From Streptomyces durmitorensis (GTDB taxonomy: Bacteria; Actinomycetota; Actinomycetes; Streptomycetales; Streptomycetaceae): a DNA stretch of 64,000 nt. The stretch's first letter is position 1; every line of letters begins with the position of its first letter. Positions 26,468 through 36,162 of the stretch are shown here, piece after piece. Both the position numbers and the translations under genes were made by a program. The stretch lies in contig NZ_CP097289.1 in NCBI RefSeq assembly GCF_023498005.1, positions 496,001 through 560,000 of the forward strand. Direction: 5' to 3'. The notes under the pieces are model-generated. The model saw only the letters and a list, made by a program, of their open reading frames with translations. It made no database searches and was not told the DNA's origin.

Positions 26468-26500
26468 TCTCCGCCTGGCGCACCTGATCCGCGGCGCGGG

Positions 26501-28264
26501 TCAGAAATCGGCGCGGCTGCCGGTGGGCGCGACCAGCAACGAGTCCAGACGCAGGCCGAGTTCCTCCCCCGCGTGCCCCGGCTCCGCCAGGGTGATGGTC
26601 ACGGGGGTGACCTTCCCGCCACGGACGGAGAAGGGGCCTACGGCACGTCGGGTCAGGTCCGCACCCTTCACCAGCCGGGAGTGCTTGCCGACCTGAACCC
26701 GGTAGAGCGCCTCGGGGCGCGCCTCGCCCCGGACCGATACCGACAGCCTCTCGGCACGGTCGGCCGTGACGTGGGCGGTGTGCCGCACCGTGGTCCGGTG
26801 GGTGCTGTAGTAGCTGCCGTCGTCGGCGTAGCTGTAGCCGTGCTCGATGTCGGCTGCGTCCAGGACGGCTGACGCGTCCGGGCCGAGGGCGACCGTGCGC
26901 TCCGGAATGATCCGCAGCTCGCCGCCGAGTTCGACCTTCACGACGGGCAGCACCGCGTCGCGCGGCCGGTCGGGCAGCGTCACCACGAGGTCGTCACCGT
27001 CCCAGCGCCACGCCAGCCGGTCCTTCGAGCCGTCCTCGTGGACATCGCGTACGGAGGTGGCCAGGCCCGGCAGCCGGAGTTCGCCGTCGCCGGACGTGGG
27101 CCACTTGCTCACGTGCAGGAACAGGTCGCGGTCGTTGACCGTGACCTCGCCCCACGGCAGGCCGCCGAAGCGGGTGGCCGACGCGCCGAGTACGGCGTCG
27201 GGGTGGCGGTCGAGCCAGTCGCCCATGCCCCGCAGGACGTCGGCCTCGAACTCCACGACCGAACCGTCGCCGCGCGGGCCGATGTTGAGCAGGTAGTTGC
27301 CGCCGCGGGCGCGCACGCCGGTGAGACCGCCGACCAGGTCCCTGATCTTGCCGGGCAGGTCCTCACGCTTCTGCCAGCTGCGGTACCCCCAGGTCTCGTG
27401 GTAGATCGACGCGGGTGTCTGCCAGGCGCCGTCGAGGGCCACTTCGGGAATCTCGTTGTCGCCGAGGGTGCGGAAGTCGCCCTCGTTGTTCCACACCCGG
27501 CTGTTGATCGCCGCCTTCGGCTGGAGTTCGCGGACGATCCCGGCGAACTTCCGGCTCTGGGCCGCGGTGGGCGACGACATGTCGAACCACACCTCGGCGA
27601 TGTCTCCGTACCGGGTCATCAGTTCACGGAGCTGTCCCTCGATGACGGGTTCCATCGACGCGGGGATCGGATTGTTGTTGTCGCCGTCGAAGTCGTGGCC
27701 CTGGTGCCAGTCGACGAGCGAGAAGTAGAAGCCGAACTTCAGCCCCTGGCTGCGGCATTCGTCGGCGAGCGCCTTCAGCGGGTCCTTGCCGTAGGGGGTC
27801 GCGTCGACGACGTCGTAGCCGGTGGTGCCGGTGTCGAACATGGAGAAGCCGTCGTGGTGCTTGCTGGTGATGACCACGTAGCGCATACCGGCCTGCTTCG
27901 CGAGGGAGCAGATCTCCGCGGGGTCGAACCGGTCGGGCCTGAAACGCTCGGCCACTTCGAGGTACTCCTGCTCGGAGATGTCGGCCCACATCTGGATCTG
28001 TTCGCTGTAGCCCTTGGTGACGGGTTTGCCCTTCCACACTCCTCCCAGTTCGGAGAACAGGCCCCAGTGGATGAACATCCCGAACTGGAGCTCCTGCCAG
28101 GCCGCGAGATCCTTGTCGTCGCTGGGCCCGATCTCGCCGGGTATGCCCTGCGTGCGGGGGCCGCCGGCCGATTCCGCCTGCGTGGCGACCGCTGCGGGAG
28201 GGCTTGCCACGGCTGCCGCGACGGCCAGCAGGAGCGCGAGCACGACGCCGATCACCTTGCGCAT
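26501..28264 (-). CDS. Secreted alpha-L-fucosidase, glycoside hydrolase family 29
   Basis: A 587-residue exported enzyme. The signal peptide covers about residues 1-28 (hydrophobic core VVLALLLAVAAAVA, cleavage near AVA-TQA). The GH29 catalytic barrel follows: QFGMFIHWGLFSELGGVW near residue 60, SKHHDGFSMFDT near 136, and EVWFDMSSP near 225, where the Asp is the expected nucleophile. The C-terminal 200 residues form a beta-rich domain. It would remove alpha-linked L-fucose from glycans outside the cell. The start is ATG 28264 with GAGGAG seven bases upstream. It is divergent from a secreted lyase-like gene. Confidence 0.92.
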   Translation of the reverse strand: MRKVIGVVLALLLAVAAAVASPPAAVATQAESAGGPRTQGIPGEIGPSDDKDLAAWQELQFGMFIHWGLFSELGGVWKGKPVTKGYSEQIQMWADISEQEYLEVAERFRPDRFDPAEICSLAKQAGMRYVVITSKHHDGFSMFDTGTTGYDVVDATPYGKDPLKALADECRSQGLKFGFYFSLVDWHQGHDFDGDNNNPIPASMEPVIEGQLRELMTRYGDIAEVWFDMSSPTAAQSRKFAGIVRELQPKAAINSRVWNNEGDFRTLGDNEIPEVALDGAWQTPASIYHETWGYRSWQKREDLPGKIRDLVGGLTGVRARGGNYLLNIGPRGDGSVVEFEADVLRGMGDWLDRHPDAVLGASATRFGGLPWGEVTVNDRDLFLHVSKWPTSGDGELRLPGLATSVRDVHEDGSKDRLAWRWDGDDLVVTLPDRPRDAVLPVVKVELGGELRIIPERTVALGPDASAVLDAADIEHGYSYADDGSYYSTHRTTVRHTAHVTADRAERLSVSVRGEARPEALYRVQVGKHSRLVKGADLTRRAVGPFSVRGGKVTPVTITLAEPGHAGEELGLRLDSLLVAPTGSRADF

Positions 28265-28571
28265 CACGAATCTCCTCTACAACTGCCCCAGGTCGATTCA
28301 TCCGACGTTACGAGCTGAAACGGGCGCTCCACGTGCCACGAGGGAGGTACGGGGGCGGGTACATCGGATGTTAGATGCGCGCGGGCGTGGCGTCACCACC
28401 CCCGACAGACCTGCTTGCGACAGATACCGGTTACTGCGTGGCAACGCTCAACTGACGCTTCCCTATTGAGTGTTCAGCCACGACCATGCTAGAAACCGCT
28501 TACCCTCAGCCCGTCGCACGGATGGCACACAGCCACGCGAGCCCCTCCCCCCACTCGCAAGGAGCCCCCTC
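28265..28571. promoter_or_regulatory. Divergent regulatory region of the fucosidase and lyase-like genes
   Basis: A 307-base gap without an ORF. Two similar decamers, ATACCGGTTA at 28424-28433 and AAACCGCTTA at 28493-28502, resemble LacI-family operators (centre CCG). No LacI-type gene is adjacent. AAGGAG at about 28559 is the ribosome binding site of the rightward gene. Confidence 0.45.
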
Positions 28572-29282
28572 ATGCGCAAGCGAACCGGCCCCCTCACGGC
28601 CGCCGCCTCCTCCCTGGTCCTGCTCACCGCGGCACCCGCCGACGCCTCCGTCATCTGGGACGGGGACGCCTCCGCGGGCACCGGCGTGTTCTCCTCGACG
28701 CTGTGCGACGCACCCGGCAGCGTCACCGCACAGGACAACGGCGACGGGCGCGGCCAGGTCTTCAAGTTCAACAAGCCGCTGGGCCTCGAGCGTTGCGAGG
28801 CACACGGGATCAGCGTCGGCGGTTCGCGGTACACCTTCAAGAACAACTCGACGTACTGGATCGGCTGGGACACCTCCACCAACACCCCGGACGCGGGCAC
28901 GATCTTCCAGTGGAAGTCGTACGGCACCAACGACCAACACCAGCAGAACTACCCGGTGTTGATGAAGGTCGAGGGCGGCGTCCTGAAGCTGTTCCACATC
29001 GAGGTCGGCGAGAAGTGGACCCTGAAGTGGTCGACACCCGTCACCACCAGTACGTACGAGCGCATCGTGCTCGGCATCCACACCTCGTCCGACGCCTCCG
29101 CCGGGTGGGTCAGCGCCTTCTACAACGGCACCAAGGTCGCCGAGTTCTCCGGCCGCACCTGGGACGACCTGGGCAACGACACCCGCTTCGGCTCCTACGG
29201 CTCCGAGGTCAAGGACAAGCGCGTCATCAACTGGATCGACGGGCTCAAGGTCGGCACGGCGTACGGGGACGTGGACAACTGA
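28572..29282 (+). CDS. Secreted polysaccharide lyase-like protein (heparin lyase I fold)
   Basis: A 236-residue secreted protein with a signal peptide (about residues 1-26, ending PADA-SVIWDGD). The mature part is a beta-jelly-roll with many aromatic residues (STYWIGWDTST, FQWKSYGTNDQHQQNYPVLMKV, RIVLGIHTSSD). It looks like the concanavalin-type polysaccharide lyases annotated as heparin lyase I family in Streptomyces, which cleave uronic-acid polymers. Catalytic residues could not be assigned with certainty. ATG 28572 has AAGGAG upstream. It is tail to tail with the ABC-F gene (six bases apart) and divergent from the fucosidase, suggesting shared use of a plant or algal polysaccharide. Confidence 0.7.
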   Translation: MRKRTGPLTAAASSLVLLTAAPADASVIWDGDASAGTGVFSSTLCDAPGSVTAQDNGDGRGQVFKFNKPLGLERCEAHGISVGGSRYTFKNNSTYWIGWDTSTNTPDAGTIFQWKSYGTNDQHQQNYPVLMKVEGGVLKLFHIEVGEKWTLKWSTPVTTSTYERIVLGIHTSSDASAGWVSAFYNGTKVAEFSGRTWDDLGNDTRFGSYGSEVKDKRVINWIDGLKVGTAYGDVDN

Positions 29283-29288
29283 CCTGGC

Positions 29289-31043
<1,755 letters not shown>

Positions 31044-31060
31044 CGTGAGGAACTCCTGTC

Positions 31061-31561
31061 CTATGCCGCGGCGTTGGCCAGCGGCGTACCGCAGCGGGCG
31101 CAGTAGCGGGCGTCTCGTTCGGCGGCGAGACGGCCGCACTCGGGGCAGACACGGTCGAGCAGACAGACCGGCTCGCCCGCGTCGGAGCCGTCGGCCGGAC
31201 CGGTACCGGGGGCCGGGCGACGACGGTGGGAGGTCGTGTAGACGAGCCCCTTCTCCCCCGCGTCCACGCAGCGCGTGATGCCCGCGGGAAGCCAGGCGAG
31301 GGCGCCGGGGGCGAGCTGCCAGGCCGCGTCCGGGGTGCGGAGCTCACCGGCGCCGGTCAGCACGGTGAACAGGACACCGAACCCCTCCTCCGCGTGCTCG
31401 CCGATGCTCGCACCCGGGGCCAGCCGCACGACGTCGGCGTCCAGGTCCCTCGCACGGTCGCCGAGCGACCACAGGACGCTGATCTGCCCTCGCCCGACGG
31501 CCCCGGTCTGTTCCGGCCCGATGAACACCGGGGCGGCGGGGGCGGGGACGGGGGTGCTCAT
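31061..31561 (-). CDS. Cupin protein with C-terminal zinc ribbon
   Basis: A 166-residue protein in two parts. Residues about 15-105 form a small cupin barrel (LAPGASIGEHAEEGFGVLFTV, then LAPGALAWLPAGITRCV). Residues about 128-160 form a zinc ribbon with two CxxC pairs (VCPECGRLA, then YCARCGTPL). The combination suggests a ligand- or metal-sensing accessory protein rather than an enzyme; no function can be named. ATG 31561 has GGAG six bases upstream. The leader contains the tRNA-like element at 31621-31740, and the ABC-F gene follows 17 bases later on the same strand. Confidence 0.75.
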   Translation of the reverse strand: MSTPVPAPAAPVFIGPEQTGAVGRGQISVLWSLGDRARDLDADVVRLAPGASIGEHAEEGFGVLFTVLTGAGELRTPDAAWQLAPGALAWLPAGITRCVDAGEKGLVYTTSHRRRPAPGTGPADGSDAGEPVCLLDRVCPECGRLAAERDARYCARCGTPLANAAA

Positions 31562-31620
31562 GCGGACTCCAGTCGGCGGAGGCGAAGTCAGGGACGGCGG
31601 CGGGGACGGAGGGACGGCTG

Positions 31621-31740
31621 CGGCGCCGACGGGATTCGAACCCGCGGGCGAGGAAGGGCAAGGCCCGCCCTGTTCCCACCAGTCGACGCGAGAGGGGCTT
31701 CCCCCACGCCGATCGCATTGGACCGCTCTGCCACGGCTCC
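31621..31740 (-). tRNA. Aberrant serine-tRNA-like element in the leader of the cupin/ABC-F genes
   Basis: Read on the minus strand, the 5' end GGAGCCG TG GCAGAGCGGTCC closely matches the acceptor and D-arm of a serine tRNA. The 3' end has a perfect T-arm, GCGGG TTCGAAT CCCGT, followed by CGGCGCC G. The acceptor halves pair at six of seven positions (one A-G mismatch). The element is about 120 bases, some 30 longer than a normal class II tRNA. No regular anticodon arm is found; the only anticodon-like loop is GTGGGAA closed by CTG/CAG (31670-31682). CCA is not fully encoded. It may be a decayed tRNA, an exotic tRNA, or a tRNA-mimicking leader. Confidence 0.45.
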
Positions 31741-31858
31741 GCAACCTGCGGGACCGCGCGATCCCGCTCCCGTGAGGATAGGGACAGCGCACGTCGGGGA
31801 GCGAGTCGATTATCGCCGCGGACCCGACGCTCGCGAGGCGGGCACCCCGCGATCAGGG

Positions 31859-32623
31859 TCAGGGGCGCGGCCCGAGGAACAGGCCGCCACTCGCGTCGAT
31901 GACCTGCCCGGTGATCCAGCGCGCCTCGTCGGAGGCGAGGAACGCCACCACGTCGGCGACGTCGTCGGGCCCGCCGAGACGGCCGAGCGCCGTCGCGCCG
32001 ACTATGAACTCGGCCAGGCCCGGCGCCTCGAAGGCTGCTCCGTTGGTGGCCGTCCGAGTGGTGCCGGGAGCGACCGCGTTGACCGTGATGCCTCGCGGAC
32101 CGAGTTCGTTGGCCAAGGTCATGCTCATCGTCTCGACGGCACCCTTCGTCATGGCGAAGGACGTCTGGGTGGGGAAGGCGCTGCGGGCCGCCACCGACGA
32201 CATCGTGATGATGCGGCCGCCGTCGCGGAGCAAGGGCAGGGCCCGCTGGATGATGAAGTACGGAGCACGTACGTTCACCGCGAAGAGGCGGTCGAACTCC
32301 GCGCGCGTCGTGGATCCGAGCGGGCCGGCGGGCACGGCCGCCGCGTTGTTGACGAGGATGTCGAGCGGCCGCCCCGCCAGGCAGGCCTCGACTCCCGCGA
32401 AGAGCGTCTCGACGTCGTCGTCCGCGCCCAGTTCCGCTCCGACGGCGAGCGCGGATCCGCCGGCCCGCTCGATCTCCTTCACGGTGGCCGCCGCACCGTC
32501 CTCGTCCGTGCCGAAGTGCACGAGGGCCAGGGCTCCCTTGGCCGCCAACCGCACAGCGATCGCCTGCCCGATGCCGCGTGATGCCCCCGTCACGAGGGCT
32601 GTCCTGCCGGTCAGATCACTCAT
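31859..32623 (-). CDS. SDR family oxidoreductase with altered catalytic motif
   Basis: A 254-residue Rossmann protein of the classical short-chain dehydrogenase family. NAD(P) motif TGASRGIG is at residues about 12-19, NNAA at about 92, and the catalytic Ser in TMSSVAAR. The YxxxK motif reads FAMTK: the catalytic Tyr is Phe (codon TTC where TAC would encode Tyr), while the Lys is kept. Activity may therefore be lost or altered. The C terminus RWITGQVIDASGGLFLGPRP is normal. The start is ATG 32623. It is divergent from a TetR regulator at 32692, with operator-like repeats overlapping that gene's start region. Confidence 0.88.
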   Translation of the reverse strand: MSDLTGRTALVTGASRGIGQAIAVRLAAKGALALVHFGTDEDGAAATVKEIERAGGSALAVGAELGADDDVETLFAGVEACLAGRPLDILVNNAAAVPAGPLGSTTRAEFDRLFAVNVRAPYFIIQRALPLLRDGGRIITMSSVAARSAFPTQTSFAMTKGAVETMSMTLANELGPRGITVNAVAPGTTRTATNGAAFEAPGLAEFIVGATALGRLGGPDDVADVVAFLASDEARWITGQVIDASGGLFLGPRP

Positions 32624-32657
32624 GCCCACCACCCCTTGATGTGAGTGACCACCAATC

Positions 32658-32690
32658 TGGTAGTCACTACCACTACGGTAGGGTCTACCA
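32658..32690. promoter_or_regulatory. Two adjacent inverted repeats, probable TetR operators
   Basis: TGGTAGTCACTACCA (32658-32672; six-base arms) and GGTAGGGTCTACC (32677-32689; five-base arms) share the GGTAG/CTACC arms. Their centres are 18 bases apart. They occupy the SDR/TetR divergent promoter, ending at the TetR start codon. Confidence 0.75.
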
Positions 32691-32691
32691 C

Positions 32692-33327
32692 ATGCCTGAC
32701 CACCACTCAACACTGCGCGCACAACGGCGAGTCGAGACGCAGCGCACGATTCAGGCGCACGCGGTACGGCTGTTCACCGAGCGGGGCTATGACGCCACGA
32801 CCATGACGGACGTCGCCGAGGCCGCGGGCGTGTCACCCATGACCGTCTACCGGCACTTCCCCACCAAGGAAGATCTCGTCCTGCTGGAACAGCACAGCCG
32901 CCTCGTGGCCGAACGGATCGCCGCGTCGTCGGCCGCACAGCCCCTGGTCCGCCGCATCGGCAGGGCGCTCATCGAATCGGCCGCGGTGTTGACCGATGGC
33001 GGCCACGGTGCGGGCCTGACGGCGAACGAGCAGTTCCTGCTGGCACGCCTCCAGCTGATGATCTCGACGCCGGCCTTGCGGGCCAAGCACCTGGACAGCC
33101 AGTACGCACTGCAACAGGCGATCGTCGACGGCCTCGGGGGCGATGCCACGGAGGGCGACGCGGCGTTCCACGCCCAGGCGGCGGCCAGCGCCTGCCTGGG
33201 CGCGATGCACACGGCCTTGGTGCGCTGGGCCGAGGACGGCGGACGGGCCGAGCTGCCCGACCTGATCGCGAAGGCGCTTGCCGCCGCGTTCGGCGAGGAC
33301 ATCGTCGGTCCCGGCCCGGCTGGGTGA
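32692..33327 (+). CDS. TetR family transcriptional regulator
   Basis: A 211-residue regulator with a standard N-terminal TetR helix-turn-helix (HAVRLFTERGYDATTMTDVAEAAGVSPMTVYRHFPTKED in two halves, residues about 23-61) and a variable helical ligand domain. ATG 32692 follows directly after the second operator repeat, with no clear ribosome binding site, so the message may be leaderless. It is divergent from the SDR gene and probably represses both genes through the paired repeats. Confidence 0.9.
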   Translation: MPDHHSTLRAQRRVETQRTIQAHAVRLFTERGYDATTMTDVAEAAGVSPMTVYRHFPTKEDLVLLEQHSRLVAERIAASSAAQPLVRRIGRALIESAAVLTDGGHGAGLTANEQFLLARLQLMISTPALRAKHLDSQYALQQAIVDGLGGDATEGDAAFHAQAAASACLGAMHTALVRWAEDGGRAELPDLIAKALAAAFGEDIVGPGPAG

Positions 33328-33446
33328 GGCGGACCACCTCGGCGACAGGGACTCCGAACTGCCCTCGGAGAGCGCCGCATCGGCCTGCGCGAGCGAGGGG
33401 GACCCCCGCCCCGCCGACGAAGATCATCGCGTGCAGAATGGCCCGT

Positions 33447-34058
33447 ATGTCGATATCGAACACTCCGAAGACGGCAACGATCGACGACGCCTCGGCGATC
33501 GGCCACACCCTGGCCCGCGCCTTCGACGACGACCCGATGATGCGCTGGTTCTTCCCCGACGACGCCACGCGTGAGGCGGGGCTAGGCCGCTACTTCGCCA
33601 CGATCTTCACCCGGCAGTACGTCCGCCACGGCGTGTGTGAGCACACCCCGGCGGCGGCCGCCTACTGGGTGCCGCCGGGCGCGCAGGACAAGGCTGTTCC
33701 CGACGCGGAGACCATCAAGGAACTCACGGCGATCCTGGGCGACCAGGCTTCGCTGTTCCAGCAGGCCGTGGAGGCTGCCGCCGGGCACGGCCCACAGGAG
33801 CCGCACTGGTACCTGGCCGTGCTCGGCGCGGATCCCGCCGTCCAGGGGCAGGGCCACGGAGCCGCCCTCCTGCGCTCGGGCCTCGCCAAGGCCGACGCGG
33901 ACGGCCTGCCCGTGTACCTGGAGTCCTCCAAGCCGTCCAACCTCCCCGTCTACGAGCACTTCGGCTTCACGGTGCTCGGCGAGATCCAACTCCCGGGCGG
34001 TGGACCGACCTTGTGGGCGATGCGCCGCGCGCCTCGCCCCACGTCCGGGGCTGCGTGA
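33447..34058 (+). CDS. GNAT family N-acetyltransferase
   Basis: A 203-residue acetyltransferase. The acetyl-CoA binding region is in LAVLGADPAVQGQGHGAALL near residues 121-140, whose QGQGHG matches the Q/RxxGxG loop, and ends with PVYEHFGFTVLGE. The N-terminal half has an Asp/Phe-rich segment (ARAFDDDPMMRWFFPDD) common in the actinobacterial GNAT group seen beside regulators. The acceptor substrate is unknown. ATG 33447 is chosen; ATG 33438 is three codons upstream. Confidence 0.85.
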   Translation: MSISNTPKTATIDDASAIGHTLARAFDDDPMMRWFFPDDATREAGLGRYFATIFTRQYVRHGVCEHTPAAAAYWVPPGAQDKAVPDAETIKELTAILGDQASLFQQAVEAAAGHGPQEPHWYLAVLGADPAVQGQGHGAALLRSGLAKADADGLPVYLESSKPSNLPVYEHFGFTVLGEIQLPGGGPTLWAMRRAPRPTSGAA

Positions 34059-34101
34059 CGGTTCGGGTGCTCTGCTGGGTGTCGAGCTCGCGCCACGACA
34101 C

Positions 34102-34146
34102 GGGCCGTCGGCCGGGGGCAGGTATCACGCCCCCGGCCGGCGGCCC
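34102..34146. terminator. Bidirectional hairpin terminator
   Basis: Two 18-base GC-rich arms (34102-34119 and 34129-34146) pair with a single T-G wobble around a nine-base loop. They lie between the convergent acetyltransferase and beta-propeller genes. Confidence 0.8.
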
Positions 34147-34151
34147 TTCGG

Positions 34152-35504
34152 TCAGTCGCCGATCCGCGGCAGAAGGGAGACCGTCATGGTGCCCTTCTGA
34201 GCGACCAGCACATCCTCATAGAGCATGAGTTGGGGCGGGTTCGCGAGGCCGGGCCCCTGCTGCTTGCCGATGTCGACGTGATCGCGCCAGACCTTCTCGC
34301 CCGTGCGCAGGTCGAGGCCGGAGAGGTCTCCGTTCGGGCTGAAGAAGTAGACGACTCCCTGCCTCGCCGACACCACGGGAGGCGCGCTGCCCGTCACCGA
34401 CTCCTCACCGGGCATCTTGACGCCCACCGGTGCGGTCCACAGCTTCTTTCCCGTGGTCAGTGAGTAGGCCGACGCGTTGCCCTGCCAGCTCACGGAGATC
34501 AGACGATCGCCGACGACGTCCGAGTTGGCCACTTTCCCCTCGATCCGATGGGAGTGTGAGGTCTGCTCCCCGGAGCTGTCGACGGTGGTCACGTGCCTGA
34601 CCTTGTCGGCCACACCCCACTGCTCGATCAGGACCATCCGGTCCCCCGACGTCCCCATGAACTGGTGCCTGCCAGGGATGGTCGTGATCTTCTTGGCGTC
34701 GCCGGTGGCGGGATCGAGCCGGATGACGTCGGTGTGGCCCGGCTTCTCCGTGTCCGGCGCGCACAGGAGATGGGGTACGCCGCTCAGGACCGCCCGCTGG
34801 CACGCGATGCCCTTGTCCCAGGTGTGGCGCCACTTCTCCTCACCTGTCAGTGGGTCGAGGGCCGACATCGTGCGCAGCGACGGGGTGTTGGCGAGGACCG
34901 CGCCGTCGATGAGCATGGCGGCCTGGTCGGTGCGGTCGTCCTGCGGCATCTTCTTCTTCCACAGCACGTCGCCGTTGTCGGCGTCCACCGCCATCAGATC
35001 GGTACCGCCCATGTAGTCCCCGTTCGGCAGGTTCTTGGCGGTGTGATTGCGGTAGGCGTAGACCACGCCGTCGCGCGCGGCGAACGGGTGGTCAAGGCCG
35101 TCGCCTTCCCGATTGACCTCGACGGTCCACAGGCGCTCGCCCGTGTTGGCGTCGAACTTCGCGGCGTCGTACTTGGACCCGGCGCAGTACAGCGCCGAAC
35201 CGTCCACCAGACAGCCCCGCTCGGCGTCACCCGCGGCATCGTTCCGCCACGGCTTCCAGTCCTCCGGCGACGCCGCAGGACGCACCGGCCGGTCCTGCTC
35301 GCCGCCGGTGCCGCCCCCGAAGCCGAGCACCGCCCCCACGGTGATCGCGGCAACGGCCACCGCCGCCCCCGCGGCCTGCGAGAAGCGGCGCCTGCTGCGC
35401 CGCCGTACCACCTGCTCGACCAGGTCCCCGGGCGCCCGCACCCGGTCGAGCGCGACCGCGTGCAGCGTCTCCCGGACCTTCTCCTCGACGTGGTCCGTCG
35501 TCAT
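34152..35504 (-). CDS. Membrane-anchored PQQ-like beta-propeller protein, possible anti-sigma/sensor
   Basis: A 450-residue protein. About 40 cytosolic residues (EEKVRETLHAVALDRV, then LVEQVVRRRSRRRF) lead into one membrane helix at about residues 43-65. An extracytoplasmic beta-propeller follows, with repeated blades of the type ANTGERLWTVEV, ADNGDVLWKKKM, PLTGEEKWRHTW, LTTGKKLWTAPV and RTGEKVWRDHV. The ATG overlaps the stop of the sigma factor gene (ATGA), so the two are translationally coupled. By position and topology it is likely to restrain or sense for that sigma factor, though the short N-terminal part shows no zinc-type anti-sigma motif. The propeller ligand is unknown. Confidence 0.82.
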   Translation of the reverse strand: MTTDHVEEKVRETLHAVALDRVRAPGDLVEQVVRRRSRRRFSQAAGAAVAVAAITVGAVLGFGGGTGGEQDRPVRPAASPEDWKPWRNDAAGDAERGCLVDGSALYCAGSKYDAAKFDANTGERLWTVEVNREGDGLDHPFAARDGVVYAYRNHTAKNLPNGDYMGGTDLMAVDADNGDVLWKKKMPQDDRTDQAAMLIDGAVLANTPSLRTMSALDPLTGEEKWRHTWDKGIACQRAVLSGVPHLLCAPDTEKPGHTDVIRLDPATGDAKKITTIPGRHQFMGTSGDRMVLIEQWGVADKVRHVTTVDSSGEQTSHSHRIEGKVANSDVVGDRLISVSWQGNASAYSLTTGKKLWTAPVGVKMPGEESVTGSAPPVVSARQGVVYFFSPNGDLSGLDLRTGEKVWRDHVDIGKQQGPGLANPPQLMLYEDVLVAQKGTMTVSLLPRIGD

Positions 35505-36049
35505 CCCTGCATCTCCTTCGGCGTGTAGCTGAGCGGCTGGACCTGGTCCGCGGGCCTTTCCGGCCCGAGCTCCGGCACGAGGACACGGAGCTTGGCGAGC
35601 GACCGATGTGCCGTGCTGCGCACCGTGCCGACCGGGCATCTCAGCAGCGCCGCGACCTCCGCCTCCGGCAGGTCCTCGAAGTAGCGCAGGACGACCACGG
35701 CCCGCTGCCGCTTCGAGAGACGACGCAGCGCCGCCCACAGCGCGATCCGCAGCTCGGACTCCGACTCCGCGCCCTGGCTGCCGGACTCGGGCAGCACGGG
35801 CACCGTCGTCTCGGCCCGGTGTCCGCGCAGTCGCCAGCGGTTGACCTGCTGGCGGTACAGGATCTGGCGGACGTACGCCTCGGGCTGTTCGATGCGCGCC
35901 CAGCGTCCATAGGCCTTCATCAGCGCGATCTGCAGCAGATCCTCCGCCGCGTGCCGGTCCCCGCCGGTGAGCAGCACCGCGAGCCGCAGCAGCGCGGTGG
36001 AGCGCATCGCTACGAACTCGTGGAACCCGTCGTGACTTGAGGCCTCCAT
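35501..36049 (-). CDS. ECF RNA polymerase sigma factor, SigE-like family
   Basis: A 182-residue ECF sigma factor. Region 2 spans about residues 14-75 (ALLRLAVLLTGGDRHAAEDLLQ, AYGRWARIEQPEAYVRQILYR). Region 4 spans about residues 105-160 (LSKRQRAVVVLRYFEDLPEAEVAALL, GTVRSTAHRSLAKLR). The pattern matches the SigE family (ECF41-unrelated, short) abundant in Streptomyces. The start is ATG 36049, preceded by GGGGAGGG. It is coupled to the beta-propeller membrane protein, and the pair probably forms a signal-responsive sigma unit. Autoregulation is likely but no promoter motif is visible. Confidence 0.92.
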   Translation of the reverse strand: MEASSHDGFHEFVAMRSTALLRLAVLLTGGDRHAAEDLLQIALMKAYGRWARIEQPEAYVRQILYRQQVNRWRLRGHRAETTVPVLPESGSQGAESESELRIALWAALRRLSKRQRAVVVLRYFEDLPEAEVAALLRCPVGTVRSTAHRSLAKLRVLVPELGPERPADQVQPLSYTPKEMQG

Positions 36050-36162
36050 CGACCCTCCCCTTCTTGGCAACCATCACGACGCGATGGACCACCCGCGGCT
36101 ATCCCTCGGCGGGCGAGATTGTGCGATCACACCAAGTGGCCTGACGGGAGAGAGACGAAGAC

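Noticed and set aside
26468..26500. Possible terminator between the DinB-like and fucosidase genes
   Set aside because: No inverted repeat longer than four bases could be found.
31562..31792. N-terminal extension of the cupin protein
   Set aside because: It overlaps the tRNA-like element, and the cupin fold begins after ATG 31561, which has a good ribosome binding site.
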